Below, in pieces: positions 23,110 through 30,700 of a stretch of 34,366 nucleotides of DNA. The position numbers and the translations under genes are program-made. The notes under the pieces are model-generated. The model worked only from the letters and a program-made list of their open reading frames with translations. It searched no databases and was not told where the DNA came from. Source of the DNA: a virus. Position 1 is the first letter of the stretch. Each line of letters opens with the position of its first letter. The stretch spans positions 1 to 34,366 of the IMG/VR virus record IMGVR_UViG_3300028392_000179; one strand, given 5' to 3'.

Positions 23110-23881
23110 AAAAATAATAGGAAATTTAAAATTTAAAAAACCATTAGAAAATGGTTTTGACCCAAATAAGTTTGCAGAAATGATGGAGGAGGCTTATACA
23201 AATGTTGAAAAACGTGATAGTTTTACTCAAAAGAAAACATTTAGTCCTAGTACTATTGGCTATGGTCACGGTAACTGCCCTAGATATTGGTTCATTGCTT
23301 TTACTGGTGCAGAGTTTGAAGACCAGTTTGATGCTATGGCTAGGGCTAATATGGATAATGGTACGGCTGCTCATGATCGCATTCAGGCGGTTATGGCTAA
23401 AACAGGTGTACTTAAATCAACAGAAATTGAAATTACAAACGATAACCCACCAATTAGAGGATTTGCAGATGCAATTATTGAATGGGATGGAAAAGAAGTA
23501 ATTGGAGAGATAAAAACTGCTAAAGACGAAGTATATTCTATGCGTCAAGCAGAAATGGCTCCAACTTCAAATCATTTATATCAATTATTAACATATATGA
23601 AAATTCGTGGAGCAGAACAAGGATTTTTTTATTATGAAAATAAAAATGATCAATCATATTTAATTCTTCCAATAAATATGAATGAAAGAAATGAAAAAAT
23701 AATTAATGACGTATTTGATTGGTTAAAAAAAGTATATGCTAATTATGAATCTGGAACTTTGCCAGAAAGAGTATTTACTAAATCTGTTTCTGCATGCAAG
23801 TATTGCCCAGTAAAGACATCATGTTGGAAAGAGTTGGGTGATGGTGAAGTCTTTATACCAGCAATGGTGGTTGCAAAATGA
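23102..23881 (+). CDS. Cas4/RecB-like PD-(D/E)XK exonuclease with predicted Fe-S cluster
   Basis: A 259-residue protein with a TTG start supported by AAAAGGA eight bases upstream. The active site is IRGFADAIIEW (Asp), then VIGEIKTAK (Glu-x-Lys), then a QLLTYM helix with Gln, as in RecB nucleases. Four Cys at 59 (GHGNCPRYW), 232, 235 and 241 (CKYCPVKTSCW) match the [4Fe-4S] ligands of Cas4 and AddB. It probably digests DNA ends to make single strands for RecA or degrades host DNA. No cas genes lie nearby. Confidence 0.8.
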   Translation: MARKIIGNLKFKKPLENGFDPNKFAEMMEEAYTNVEKRDSFTQKKTFSPSTIGYGHGNCPRYWFIAFTGAEFEDQFDAMARANMDNGTAAHDRIQAVMAKTGVLKSTEIEITNDNPPIRGFADAIIEWDGKEVIGEIKTAKDEVYSMRQAEMAPTSNHLYQLLTYMKIRGAEQGFFYYENKNDQSYLILPINMNERNEKIINDVFDWLKKVYANYESGTLPERVFTKSVSACKYCPVKTSCWKELGDGEVFIPAMVVAK

Positions 23882-24165
23882 TATGTATTTATGAAAAATG
23901 TGATAATGAGTTTACTCCTAAAACACATAATCAAAAATATTGCTCTGATGAATGTTGCAGAATAGCAACAAATGAAAAACTTAAAGAAGCTTATTATGAA
24001 AAAAAAGCAAGGCTTGCAGGTAAAAAAAGATTATGTAAAACTAAAGGTTGCGAAATTATATTGAGTAGATATAATAACACAAACATTTGTGATAAATGCG
24101 TAGGCGCAAAAAAAGAAGCAGAAAGAAAAGATTTAATAGAAATGGTAAAACGTGTCTCTGGCTAA
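23878..24165 (+). CDS. Zinc-finger protein of actinophage type
   Basis: A 95-residue protein in ATGA overlap. Its start, CIYEKCDNEFTPKTHNQKYC, followed by CSDECCRIATN, is a FCS-like zinc finger, C-x4-C...C-x3-CC. A second Cys set is present (CKTKGCE, ICDKC). The middle is a Lys-rich helix (YYEKKARLAGKKR). Proteins with this opening are frequent in actinophages and many bacteria and may bind nucleic acid. It is wedged between the exonuclease and the RuvC-like resolvase, which suggests a recombination role. Confidence 0.6.
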   Translation: MICIYEKCDNEFTPKTHNQKYCSDECCRIATNEKLKEAYYEKKARLAGKKRLCKTKGCEIILSRYNNTNICDKCVGAKKEAERKDLIEMVKRVSG

Positions 24166-24709
24166 ATTATCCAGGCCCGTTGCCCATAAAGTCTTGGGAA
24201 TAGATGCCAGTACAAACAGCATTGCTTTTTGCCTTATGAATGAAAATAAACCAATAAAATGGGGAGAAATAGTTTTTGAAGGCGCAGATGTATACGAAAG
24301 AATATTAGACGCTAAACGCAAAATAAAATCGTTTAAAAATGAGTTAGATACAGATTTTGTAGTAATTGAAGCAGCAATTCAAGTAAAAAGCGTTCATACT
24401 GGAATAAAGATGGCATACGTTTTTGGTGCTATAATGGGAGAGTTACTTAGTGATAATGTAAAAGTTGTTGAGGTTCACCCTATAACCTGGCAATCATACA
24501 TAGGTAATAAAAATTTTACAAAAGTTGAAAAACAGGCGGTTAAAGATGAATTTCCAGGAAAATCAGAAAATTGGTACAAAGCCAAAATCAGAGACATTAG
24601 AAAGTCTAGGACAATTGACTTTGTTAGAACACTGGGCGTTGACACTAAAAATGATAACGTTGCTGATGCGGCGGGGATAGCTTGGTATGCAGTTAATGAA
24701 GTGGTATAA
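24152..24709 (+). CDS. RuvC-like Holliday junction resolvase
   Basis: A 185-residue protein beginning at GTG 24152, 14-base overlap with the previous gene; no good SD is visible and the exact start is uncertain. The RNase H-like core has D18 in VLGIDAST, E73 in VVIEAAIQ and D168 and D172 in NDNVADAAG. The VHPITWQSYIGNKNFTK stretch, a substrate-binding segment, resembles RuvC-type phage enzymes. Together with the Hjc-like enzyme at 21609 the phage encodes two different junction nucleases. Confidence 0.8.
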   Translation: MSLAKLSRPVAHKVLGIDASTNSIAFCLMNENKPIKWGEIVFEGADVYERILDAKRKIKSFKNELDTDFVVIEAAIQVKSVHTGIKMAYVFGAIMGELLSDNVKVVEVHPITWQSYIGNKNFTKVEKQAVKDEFPGKSENWYKAKIRDIRKSRTIDFVRTLGVDTKNDNVADAAGIAWYAVNEVV

Positions 24710-24717
24710 GGAAAATA

Positions 24718-24891
24718 ATGGCTAAAAAATATAAACTATATGATAATAAAGAATGGGTTTACAAAAGATATGTAACCGAAAAAAAGACAGTTAGAGAGAT
24801 GGCTATGGAAGCTAATTGCTCTCATATGACTATTCAAAGAGAATTAGAAAGACATGGATTAATTAAAAAACCTAGAAAATGGACTAAATGA
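24718..24891 (+). CDS. Small helix-turn-helix protein
   Basis: A 57-residue protein with AAGGAAAA seven bases before ATG. Residues ~23-50 form a resolvase/Hin-like HTH: KTVREMAMEANCSHMTIQRE, then LERHGLIKKP. The tail and head are basic (MAKKYK, KPRKWTK). It ends in an ATGA overlap with the glycosyltransferase. Likely binds DNA as a regulator or in homing; no catalytic domain. Confidence 0.7.
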   Translation: MAKKYKLYDNKEWVYKRYVTEKKTVREMAMEANCSHMTIQRELERHGLIKKPRKWTK

Positions 24892-25571
24892 TACCAGTAT
24901 TAATATATCCAGTTCTTAATAGATATGATCTTTTAAGAAAATCATTAAGCACAATTGACTATCCAATTGGTGAAATATTGATTATTAATAATAGCGGCGA
25001 CAATTCAATGAGTGATGGTCTTATTGAAGAATATCCACATTTAAATATTAGAATTTTAAATTTGCCTTCTAATATGGGCATAACTGGTTCTTGGAATCTT
25101 GGAATTAAACTTTATCCGCATGCAAAATATTGGATGTTTTCTTCAGCAGATACAACGCCTTCGCCAGGCCTTTGGCAAGATTACGCAGAAAAAAGCGGAC
25201 CAGATAAATTTGTTTTATCAGCAAACGCTGGATGGAATATATTTACAGTTGGAGAAGAAATTGTAAAAAAGGTTGGGATATTTGATGAGTATATTTACCC
25301 AGCTTATTATGAAGACAACGATTATTGGGACAGAATGATTTTAGGCGGATTTGTTGTTGATATAAACATTTTGCATTCACAAGTTTACGCAGATGAAAAT
25401 GGAATTTCTCAAACTATAAAAAGCAATCCAATTTTTTTTCAAAAAAATGATTATACATATGTAAAAAATCATGAGTATTATCATAACAAAAAAAATAGTG
25501 GCGATTATACCTGTAAAGGTTGGAATTTAGAGAGAAGGAGAGATCACGAATGGCTACCACAAAAACATTAG
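24888..25571 (+). CDS. Glycosyltransferase family 2-like protein
   Basis: A 227-residue protein. The GT-A opening is IPVLIYPVLNRYDLLRKSL, then ILIINNSGDNS, LPSNMGITGSWNLGI (the conserved NxGxxxxxNxG pattern) and MFSSADTTPSPGLW (a DxT or DD-like site where DxD is expected). It ends with a YEDNDYWDRMI motif that matches the catalytic ED region of GT2. The DxD is altered (A-D-T), which may affect metal binding. It begins a second sugar/methyl cluster between resolvase and terminase. Confidence 0.75.
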   Translation: MIPVLIYPVLNRYDLLRKSLSTIDYPIGEILIINNSGDNSMSDGLIEEYPHLNIRILNLPSNMGITGSWNLGIKLYPHAKYWMFSSADTTPSPGLWQDYAEKSGPDKFVLSANAGWNIFTVGEEIVKKVGIFDEYIYPAYYEDNDYWDRMILGGFVVDINILHSQVYADENGISQTIKSNPIFFQKNDYTYVKNHEYYHNKKNSGDYTCKGWNLERRRDHEWLPQKH

Positions 25572-26077
25572 ATTTAGGATGTGGAAAAGAACCAAGAAAT
25601 CCTAAAAATGCAGATGAAGTGTATGGAGTTGATATTATTGATTATGGCAACTCAAATATTAAAATAGCAGATTTAGTTATAGACCCTATACCATTTGAAG
25701 ATAATACATTTGACTTTGTTACGGGACATGATTTTCTTGAACATATTCCCCGAATGCTTTATATTGGTAGAGAAAGAAAACAACCATTTATTGATATTAT
25801 GAGTGAAATTTGGAGAGTATTAAAACCAGGTGGTTTTGGTATTTTTGCAACACCAGCATTTCCTCATCAAGAAATGTTTCAAGACCCACAACATGTAAAT
25901 TATATAAGCACTAATACTTTACAGTATTTTTGTTTACCTTCACAAGCCACAAATGGTTGGAGCTTGTTAAATCTTTGTCATGATTATGGTTTTAAAGGAA
26001 CTTTTGAAGCCGTAAACCAATATTGGAGAGAAGATGTTCCATATCATTTAATATGGGAAATTAAGGCGGTTAAATGA
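25550..26077 (+). CDS. SAM-dependent methyltransferase
   Basis: A 175-residue class I methyltransferase. ATG at 25550 has a strong AGAAGGAGAG SD, in the end of the previous gene. Motif I is TLDLGCGKEP, with VYGVDIIDY as motif II, then PFEDNTFDFVTGHDFLEHI and EIWRVLKPGGFGIFATP as motif III and the SAM pocket. It has the small size of SAM methyltransferases acting on small molecules or sugars (type 11). It is flanked by a glycosyltransferase and an epimerase, so a sugar O-methyltransferase is most likely. Confidence 0.85.
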   Translation: MATTKTLDLGCGKEPRNPKNADEVYGVDIIDYGNSNIKIADLVIDPIPFEDNTFDFVTGHDFLEHIPRMLYIGRERKQPFIDIMSEIWRVLKPGGFGIFATPAFPHQEMFQDPQHVNYISTNTLQYFCLPSQATNGWSLLNLCHDYGFKGTFEAVNQYWREDVPYHLIWEIKAVK

Positions 26078-27075
26078 AAGTTTTAATTACTGGTGTTGCT
26101 GGCTTTATGGGCAGCCATCTTGCGGATGCATTTCTTAAAAATGGAGATAATGTGATTGGAATTGATAATTTAATTGGTGGCTATACAGATAATGTACCAG
26201 ATGCAGTTGAATTCCATAATCAAGATTTAGGTGATTTTGATGCAGTTAAAGATTTATTTAACGGAGTAGATTTAGTAGTACATTCTGCATGTACTGCATA
26301 TGAAGGATTGTCTGTTTTTAGCCCTGCACTTGTTACTCGCAACACTTCACATATAACTACTGTTGCTTTATCAGCATCAGTTCGGGCGGGAGTTAAAAAG
26401 TTTGTTCATATGTCATCAATGGCTAGATACGGAACACAAAAAACGCCATATACAGAAGATATGATACCAATGCCACAAGATCCATATGGAATTTCTAAAG
26501 TTGCTTCAGAACAATTAGTTAAAAATATATGTGAAACTAATAATATAAATTATGTAATTCTTGTTCCACATAATATTATAGGGCCAAGACAAAAATATGA
26601 TGATCCGTTTAGGAATGTAGCTTCTATTATGATAAATAGAATATTGCAAGGCAAAAAACCAATTATATATGGTGATGGTAGCCAAGTAAGATGTTTTTCT
26701 TTTATGAATGATGTAACAAATCCATTAATGATTGCTTGTACAACAGATGTTGCAAATGGCATGACAATAAATGTTGGCCCAGATGAGGAATTTATTACTA
26801 TAAAAGATTTGTTTTACAAGATTGCTAAAATAATGAATTACACTGATGATCCTATTTTTTTACCAGGTAGACCTCAAGAAGTTCATAATGCAGTATGTTC
26901 TTCAAATTTATCAAGAAAAATTTTAGGATATAAAACAACAACTACACTTGATAAGGGCTTGACAGAATTGGCTGAATGGATTAAAATAAAAGGTGTAAAA
27001 TCTTTTGATTATCATTTACCACTTGAGTTTACAACAGAAAAAACACCTAAAACTTGGTCAGAGAGGCTAATGTGA
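26074..27075 (+). CDS. NAD-dependent epimerase/dehydratase (extended SDR)
   Basis: A 333-residue protein, ATGA overlap at its start. The NAD motif is G7-x2-G10-x2-G13 (TGVAGFMGSH), followed by GIDNLIGGY and Asp-rich HNQDLGD. The catalytic pair is Y138-x3-K142 (YGISK), preceded by a HMSSMARYG strand. The VPHNIIGPRQKYDDP segment is the substrate part. It belongs to nucleotide-sugar 4-epimerase/4,6-dehydratase-like enzymes, distinct from the GDP-mannose 3,5-epimerase-like protein at 5170. It likely feeds the neighbouring glycosyltransferase. Exact sugar unknown. Confidence 0.85.
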   Translation: MKVLITGVAGFMGSHLADAFLKNGDNVIGIDNLIGGYTDNVPDAVEFHNQDLGDFDAVKDLFNGVDLVVHSACTAYEGLSVFSPALVTRNTSHITTVALSASVRAGVKKFVHMSSMARYGTQKTPYTEDMIPMPQDPYGISKVASEQLVKNICETNNINYVILVPHNIIGPRQKYDDPFRNVASIMINRILQGKKPIIYGDGSQVRCFSFMNDVTNPLMIACTTDVANGMTINVGPDEEFITIKDLFYKIAKIMNYTDDPIFLPGRPQEVHNAVCSSNLSRKILGYKTTTTLDKGLTELAEWIKIKGVKSFDYHLPLEFTTEKTPKTWSERLM

Positions 27076-27392
27076 AAACACCAGCAGAAATAAATGATTT
27101 ATATTTGCATTCTTTAAAAGCACCATTAGGCGGAGAAATTTGGAATACTTGTTTAAATATAATGGAAATGCTTATAGATAAAAACATATCTTATGGCAAT
27201 TCAGCTATAGACCCAGTTAGGATATTTGCTACATCAGATAATATTGAACAATTAAAAGTTCGTATTGATGATAAGATCAATAGAATAAAAAATAATCAAG
27301 GTTATGCTGGAGATAATGATATTGTTGATATGATTGGTTATTTAGTTTTACTTAAAATTGCTATTGACAAAGATGGTAATAAAGAGGTATAA
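27072..27392 (+). CDS. DUF1599-like nucleotide modification associated protein
   Basis: A 106-residue protein. GTG at 27072 is taken as start because GAGAGG lies five bases before it and it overlaps the previous stop as GTGA. The middle reads KNISYGNSAIDPVRIFATS, then IRIDDKINRI-like, then NDIVDMIGYLVLLKIA: the (D/S)YGxSxxxPxxIF, R(I/L)xxKxxR and DxxGYxxL elements are those of DUF1599 domain proteins, found in phages beside nucleotide-modification genes. The 3' end holds the -35 of the terminase promoter. Function in phage is unknown. Confidence 0.55.
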   Translation: MKTPAEINDLYLHSLKAPLGGEIWNTCLNIMEMLIDKNISYGNSAIDPVRIFATSDNIEQLKVRIDDKINRIKNNQGYAGDNDIVDMIGYLVLLKIAIDKDGNKEV

Positions 27393-27393
27393 T
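27364..27393 (+). promoter_or_regulatory. Consensus promoter for the packaging genes
   Basis: Perfect TTGACA at 27364-27369 and perfect TATAAT at 27388-27393, 18 bases apart, lie at the end of the preceding gene. The ATG at 27399 is just five bases downstream, so transcription probably begins at the start codon. This is the closest match to the primary sigma consensus in the window. Confidence 0.8.
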
Positions 27394-27398
27394 TAAAT

Positions 27399-27578
27399 AT
27401 GGCTACATATGAATATGGATGTATTGAATGTGATAAGACTGAAGAGGTTTCTAGAGGAATTACTGATCCTGAATCAATTCCGTCATGTCCATCATGCGGA
27501 TATGCTATGGTAAGAGTTTGGAATGCCCCAGGCGTACAATTTAAAGGATCAGGTTTTTATAAAACAGATAATGGATAA
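27399..27578 (+). CDS. FmdB-like zinc-ribbon protein
   Basis: A 59-residue protein starting at ATG immediately after a consensus promoter. It reads MATYEYGCIEC, then CPSCGYAMVRVWNAPGVQFKG, GSGFYKTDNG: the YEY-x-C-x2-C, CP-x-CG and final P-x-FxGxGFYxTD elements are the FmdB regulatory-protein pattern. These small zinc proteins occur in many bacteria and actinophages, role unknown. It overlaps the small terminase gene by eight bases and is the first gene of the packaging operon. Confidence 0.8.
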   Translation: MATYEYGCIECDKTEEVSRGITDPESIPSCPSCGYAMVRVWNAPGVQFKGSGFYKTDNG

Positions 27579-28098
27579 AGAAATAGAAGTTGCAGGTCAA
27601 TTTGACCAAATGAATAAAGTTGTTGAAGAATTGCTTAAAGGCAATACACCAACACAAATAGCACGTTCTTTAGATCTTACCCGTGTTCAAGTAGAAACTT
27701 ATATTGACGCATGGAAAGGTTTTGTTCATGACAATACAGCAATTCGTGAACGTGCAAAAGAAGCTTTGGCAGGGGCAGATGAGCATTACAATATGTTAAT
27801 AAAAGAGGCGTGGATCACTTTAAGTCAAGCAGATGCACAAGATTCTCCCAATATTAAAGCGCAAGTTATTAAATTAATTGCTGACATTGAAGCAAAAAGA
27901 ATTGATATGTTAAATAAAGCGGGAGTGCTAGAAGATAGTTCAATGGCAGATCAAATTTTAGAATCAGAAAGAAAACAAGATATTTTAGTAGGCATTCTTA
28001 AAGATGTAACTTCATCTTGTGATAAATGTAAATGGGAAGTTTCAAAAAGATTATCGCAAGTAACAGGCCAGATTGAAGCAGTAATAGTAAATGACTGA
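27571..28098 (+). CDS. Terminase small subunit-like protein
   Basis: A 175-residue protein, ATG at 27571 overlapping the FmdB stop; an upstream in-frame ATG is not supported by spacing. The N-terminus has an HTH (VVEELLKGNTPTQIARSLDL, VQVETYIDAWKGF) that would bind the packaging site. The rest is helical with a coiled-coil-like central region and a short CDKC near the C-terminus. It overlaps the large terminase by eight bases. It is somewhat variable in this position, but context makes terminase small subunit likely. Confidence 0.7.
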   Translation: MDKEIEVAGQFDQMNKVVEELLKGNTPTQIARSLDLTRVQVETYIDAWKGFVHDNTAIRERAKEALAGADEHYNMLIKEAWITLSQADAQDSPNIKAQVIKLIADIEAKRIDMLNKAGVLEDSSMADQILESERKQDILVGILKDVTSSCDKCKWEVSKRLSQVTGQIEAVIVND

Positions 28099-29932
28099 TT
28101 TTAGTGCTTTTATAGATGCACTTGAAGGTGATGAATTTTCAGAAAAACCAGCTCCGCTTGAAGAATTTGTAACAAGTAAAGACTATCTTGGTTTACCACC
28201 ACTTTCTATGTATCAATATCAAATGATCAGAGCATCAACACAAATTTATAAACGTGAAACATTACACAAAATCTATGGTGAAATTGAAGGCGAAAAAATT
28301 TGGAAACAAACTTGTTCTGAAGTAATTTTACAACTTGGTAAAGGTTCTGGAAAAGACTATACATCTACAATCGCTTGTGCATATATGGTGCATTTACTTT
28401 TATGTCTTTCAGATCCAGCAAGATATTATGGAAAACCTCCAGGGGATGCCATTGATATTATTAATATTGCCATTAACGCTATTCAAGCTAACCGAGTTTT
28501 CTTTAAAGGTTTCAATCAACGCATTGAAAAGTCACCTTGGTTTCAAGGAAAATATATTGCTAAAGCAAATATGGTTGAATTTGATAAATCTGTTACAGTT
28601 CACTCGGGTCACTCAGAAAGAGAAGCTTGGGAAGGATACAACGTTTTAGTTGTTATTCTTGATGAAATTTCAGGATTTGAACTTGAATCAACTTCTGGGC
28701 ATGATCAAGCAAAGACCGCATCTGCAATTTATAAAATGTATCGTGCATCTGTAAATTCTCGTTTTCCAGATTTTGGTAAAGTAATTTTACTTTCTTTTCC
28801 TCGTTTTAAAAATGATTATATTCAACAAAGGTATAACGAAGCGGTAGCAGAAAAAGAAGTCGTGCTTAGACATCATAAATTTAAAGTAGACACAGAACTT
28901 CCAGATGGCACCGAAGGCAATGAATTTGAAATGGAATGGGAAGAAGATCACATTATTTCATATAAAGTTCCAAGAATGTATGCTTTAAAAAGGCCAACAT
29001 GGGAGATCAATCCGACTAGAACTATTGACGATTTTACAATTGACTTTTATACAGACCCTACAGATGCTTTATCTCGTTTTGCTTGCATGCCGCCAGATGC
29101 CACGGATGCTTTTTTTAAAAGCAGAATGGTAATTGAAAAAGCTTTTAGTAATCCTAAATTAAATGTAGATTCATATGGAAGATTTGATGATGATTTTAAA
29201 CCAAAAGAAGATAAAACATATTTTATGCATGTAGACTTAGCACAAAAACATGACCATTGTGCGGTGGCGCTAGCGCATGTAGATGGTTGGGTAACAATGA
29301 AAATTGGAGAACAGTATAAAGAAGCCGCACCTAGAATTATAGTAGATGCAGTAAGATATTGGACTCCAACTGCATCCAAATCTGTTGACTTTACAGAGGT
29401 TAAAGATTATATAACAAGCATAAGAGAGCGCAATTTTAATGTTAAATTAGTTACATTTGACCGATGGAATTCACACGATATGATGCAACAACTTGGGGTA
29501 CATGGCATTAAAACTGAAATTTTATCTGTAGCTAAAAAACACTATGAAGATATGTCTCTTACTTTAACTGAAGAAAGGTTGCTAGGGCCTAAAATTCAAT
29601 TGCTTATAGATGAATTATTGCAGTTACGAATTGTAAAAGATAAGGTAGACCACCCAAGAAAGGGTTCTAAAGACCTTTCAGATGCCGTATGCGGGGCTAT
29701 CTACAATGCTATATCCTTAACACCACCAGACCAAAATAAAGAGGTAGAAATCTATACTTATTCTGGGGTATTTTCGGAGGAGTTGGCAAAATTAAAAGAA
29801 GAATCAGATGCAAGAATGAAAAACACTATTCGCATGCCAGAAAGAAAGGTTATGCCTGAAGATATTAGAGATTTTTTTGATGATGATGACAGTGAATATA
29901 GAGATATAGTTGACAACTTTAAAATATTATAG
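28091..29932 (+). CDS. terL: Terminase large subunit
   Basis: A 613-residue ATPase/nuclease. Walker A-like G83-K-G-S-G-K-D89 (QLGKGSGKDYTS) and Walker B VVILD191E192 give the motor domain; ILLSFPRFKNDYIQ, which contains the coupling motif SFP, follows. The nuclease domain (RNase H-like) shows D382 in MHVDLAQKHDH, DRWNS, and D531 in KDLSDAVCGA. It cuts concatemeric DNA and drives it into the prohead. Protein length fits the family. It ends with a DDDDSEYRD acidic tail. Confidence 0.95.
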   Translation: MTDFSAFIDALEGDEFSEKPAPLEEFVTSKDYLGLPPLSMYQYQMIRASTQIYKRETLHKIYGEIEGEKIWKQTCSEVILQLGKGSGKDYTSTIACAYMVHLLLCLSDPARYYGKPPGDAIDIINIAINAIQANRVFFKGFNQRIEKSPWFQGKYIAKANMVEFDKSVTVHSGHSEREAWEGYNVLVVILDEISGFELESTSGHDQAKTASAIYKMYRASVNSRFPDFGKVILLSFPRFKNDYIQQRYNEAVAEKEVVLRHHKFKVDTELPDGTEGNEFEMEWEEDHIISYKVPRMYALKRPTWEINPTRTIDDFTIDFYTDPTDALSRFACMPPDATDAFFKSRMVIEKAFSNPKLNVDSYGRFDDDFKPKEDKTYFMHVDLAQKHDHCAVALAHVDGWVTMKIGEQYKEAAPRIIVDAVRYWTPTASKSVDFTEVKDYITSIRERNFNVKLVTFDRWNSHDMMQQLGVHGIKTEILSVAKKHYEDMSLTLTEERLLGPKIQLLIDELLQLRIVKDKVDHPRKGSKDLSDAVCGAIYNAISLTPPDQNKEVEIYTYSGVFSEELAKLKEESDARMKNTIRMPERKVMPEDIRDFFDDDDSEYRDIVDNFKIL

Positions 29933-29968
29933 TAGACTAACCCATATAACAACAAACAAAGGATAATA

Positions 29969-30256
29969 ATGTTAGCAAATGGAACTATTGCAACAATTGA
30001 AGACGAACAAGATATTTATATTAGTTTAACTGCACTTTGTGAATATTTTACTAAATCTTCTGTAAATATGCAACAAGAAATTAAACATGCAGATCCAAGA
30101 GATAAAAGATATGCAGCAGGACTTTATGATATGATGCATACAATTGCACAAGAAATTGTTGAGCTTGGAAAATTTGAAGCACAGCGTAGAATGATTAATA
30201 GTCCTGAAGATCTTTTAAAGATGATTGACAAAAACCCATTTGGTAAAGTAGAATAG
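29969..30256 (+). CDS. Hypothetical protein
   Basis: A 95-residue protein with AAAGGATAA SD. A short strand (IATIEDEQDIYISLTALCEYF) is followed by two long helices (QQEIKHADPRDKRYAAGLYD, MHTIAQEIVELGKFEAQRR). No motif is known. It is followed by tRNA-Asn after six bases, and may be the last gene of the packaging operon. Confidence 0.5.
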   Translation: MLANGTIATIEDEQDIYISLTALCEYFTKSSVNMQQEIKHADPRDKRYAAGLYDMMHTIAQEIVELGKFEAQRRMINSPEDLLKMIDKNPFGKVE

Positions 30257-30262
30257 CAGTAT

Positions 30263-30335
30263 TGGTCATTAGCTCAATTGGCAGAGCATCCGACTGTTAA
30301 TCGGAAGGTTCTTGGATCGTGCCCAAGATGACCAG
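30263..30335 (+). tRNA. tRNA-Asn (GTT anticodon), atypical T-loop
   Basis: Cloverleaf: acceptor TGGTCAT/ATGACCA perfect; D-stem GCTC/GAGC; anticodon stem TCCGA/TCGGA with loop CTGTTAA, anticodon GTT for Asn; variable AGGTT; T-stem CTTGG/CCAAG. The T-loop is ATCGTGC instead of TTCRANY, lacking U54 and A58. No CCA encoded after the discriminator G. Confidence 0.85.
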
Positions 30336-30369
30336 CAAATTATTAACCAACTAATAGAGAGAGTATAAT

Positions 30370-30615
30370 ATGAATATGACAACAGAAATAGTAAAAGAAA
30401 AAGAAATTGAGAAAGAATATGTTCTCAAGGTTATTGATCGTTGTGATTCTTGTAACTCTCAAGCGTATGTATTAGTAAAAGGTGTAACGGGAGACTTAAT
30501 GTTTTGTGGTCATCATTACAATAAAAATGAAGCAGCATTAATTAAATTTTCATATGAAATTATTGATGAACGAGAAAAATTAATAGAAAACAAATTAAAG
30601 GGCTCAGAAAACTAA
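30370..30615 (+). CDS. DUF7455-like actinobacterial protein
   Basis: An 81-residue protein, with SD-like GAGAGAG eight bases upstream. The core DRCDSCNSQAYVLVKGVTG, then DLMFCGHHYNKNEAAL, forms C-x2-C...C-x2-HH: a metal-binding site and the DRCDxCxAQAYV...L.FCGHH pattern of DUF7455 proteins. Those are small proteins typical of Actinobacteria. The N-terminal extension (TTEIVKEKEIEKEYVLK) is charged. As a gene of host type between two tRNA genes, it supports an actinobacterial host and may have been acquired with the tRNAs. Confidence 0.7.
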   Translation: MNMTTEIVKEKEIEKEYVLKVIDRCDSCNSQAYVLVKGVTGDLMFCGHHYNKNEAALIKFSYEIIDEREKLIENKLKGSEN

Positions 30616-30623
30616 ATATTTTA

Positions 30624-30697
30624 GCGGTAGTAGCTTAGTTGGTTAAAGCCCCGAACTCATAATTCGGTAATCGTAGGTTCAAGTCCTACCTCCCGCA
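30624..30697 (+). tRNA. tRNA with CAT anticodon (Met or Ile2)
   Basis: Acceptor GCGGTAG/CTCCCGC with one T-C mismatch; D-stem GCTT/AAGC; anticodon stem CCGAA/TTCGG, loop CTCATAA, anticodon CAT; T-arm GTAGG-TTCAAGT-CCTAC; discriminator A. With lysidine modification it could read AUA; otherwise elongator Met. No encoded CCA. Confidence 0.85.
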
Positions 30698-30700
30698 CAA

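Noticed and set aside
29910-29950. Promoter from TTGACA at 29910
   Set aside because: No -10 box lies at 16 to 18 bases; the nearest TATAAC or TATTAT are at wrong distances.
30364-30369. TATAAT directly before the ATG at 30370
   Set aside because: It abuts the start codon, too close for transcription start upstream, and an SD-like GAGAG lies at a normal distance.
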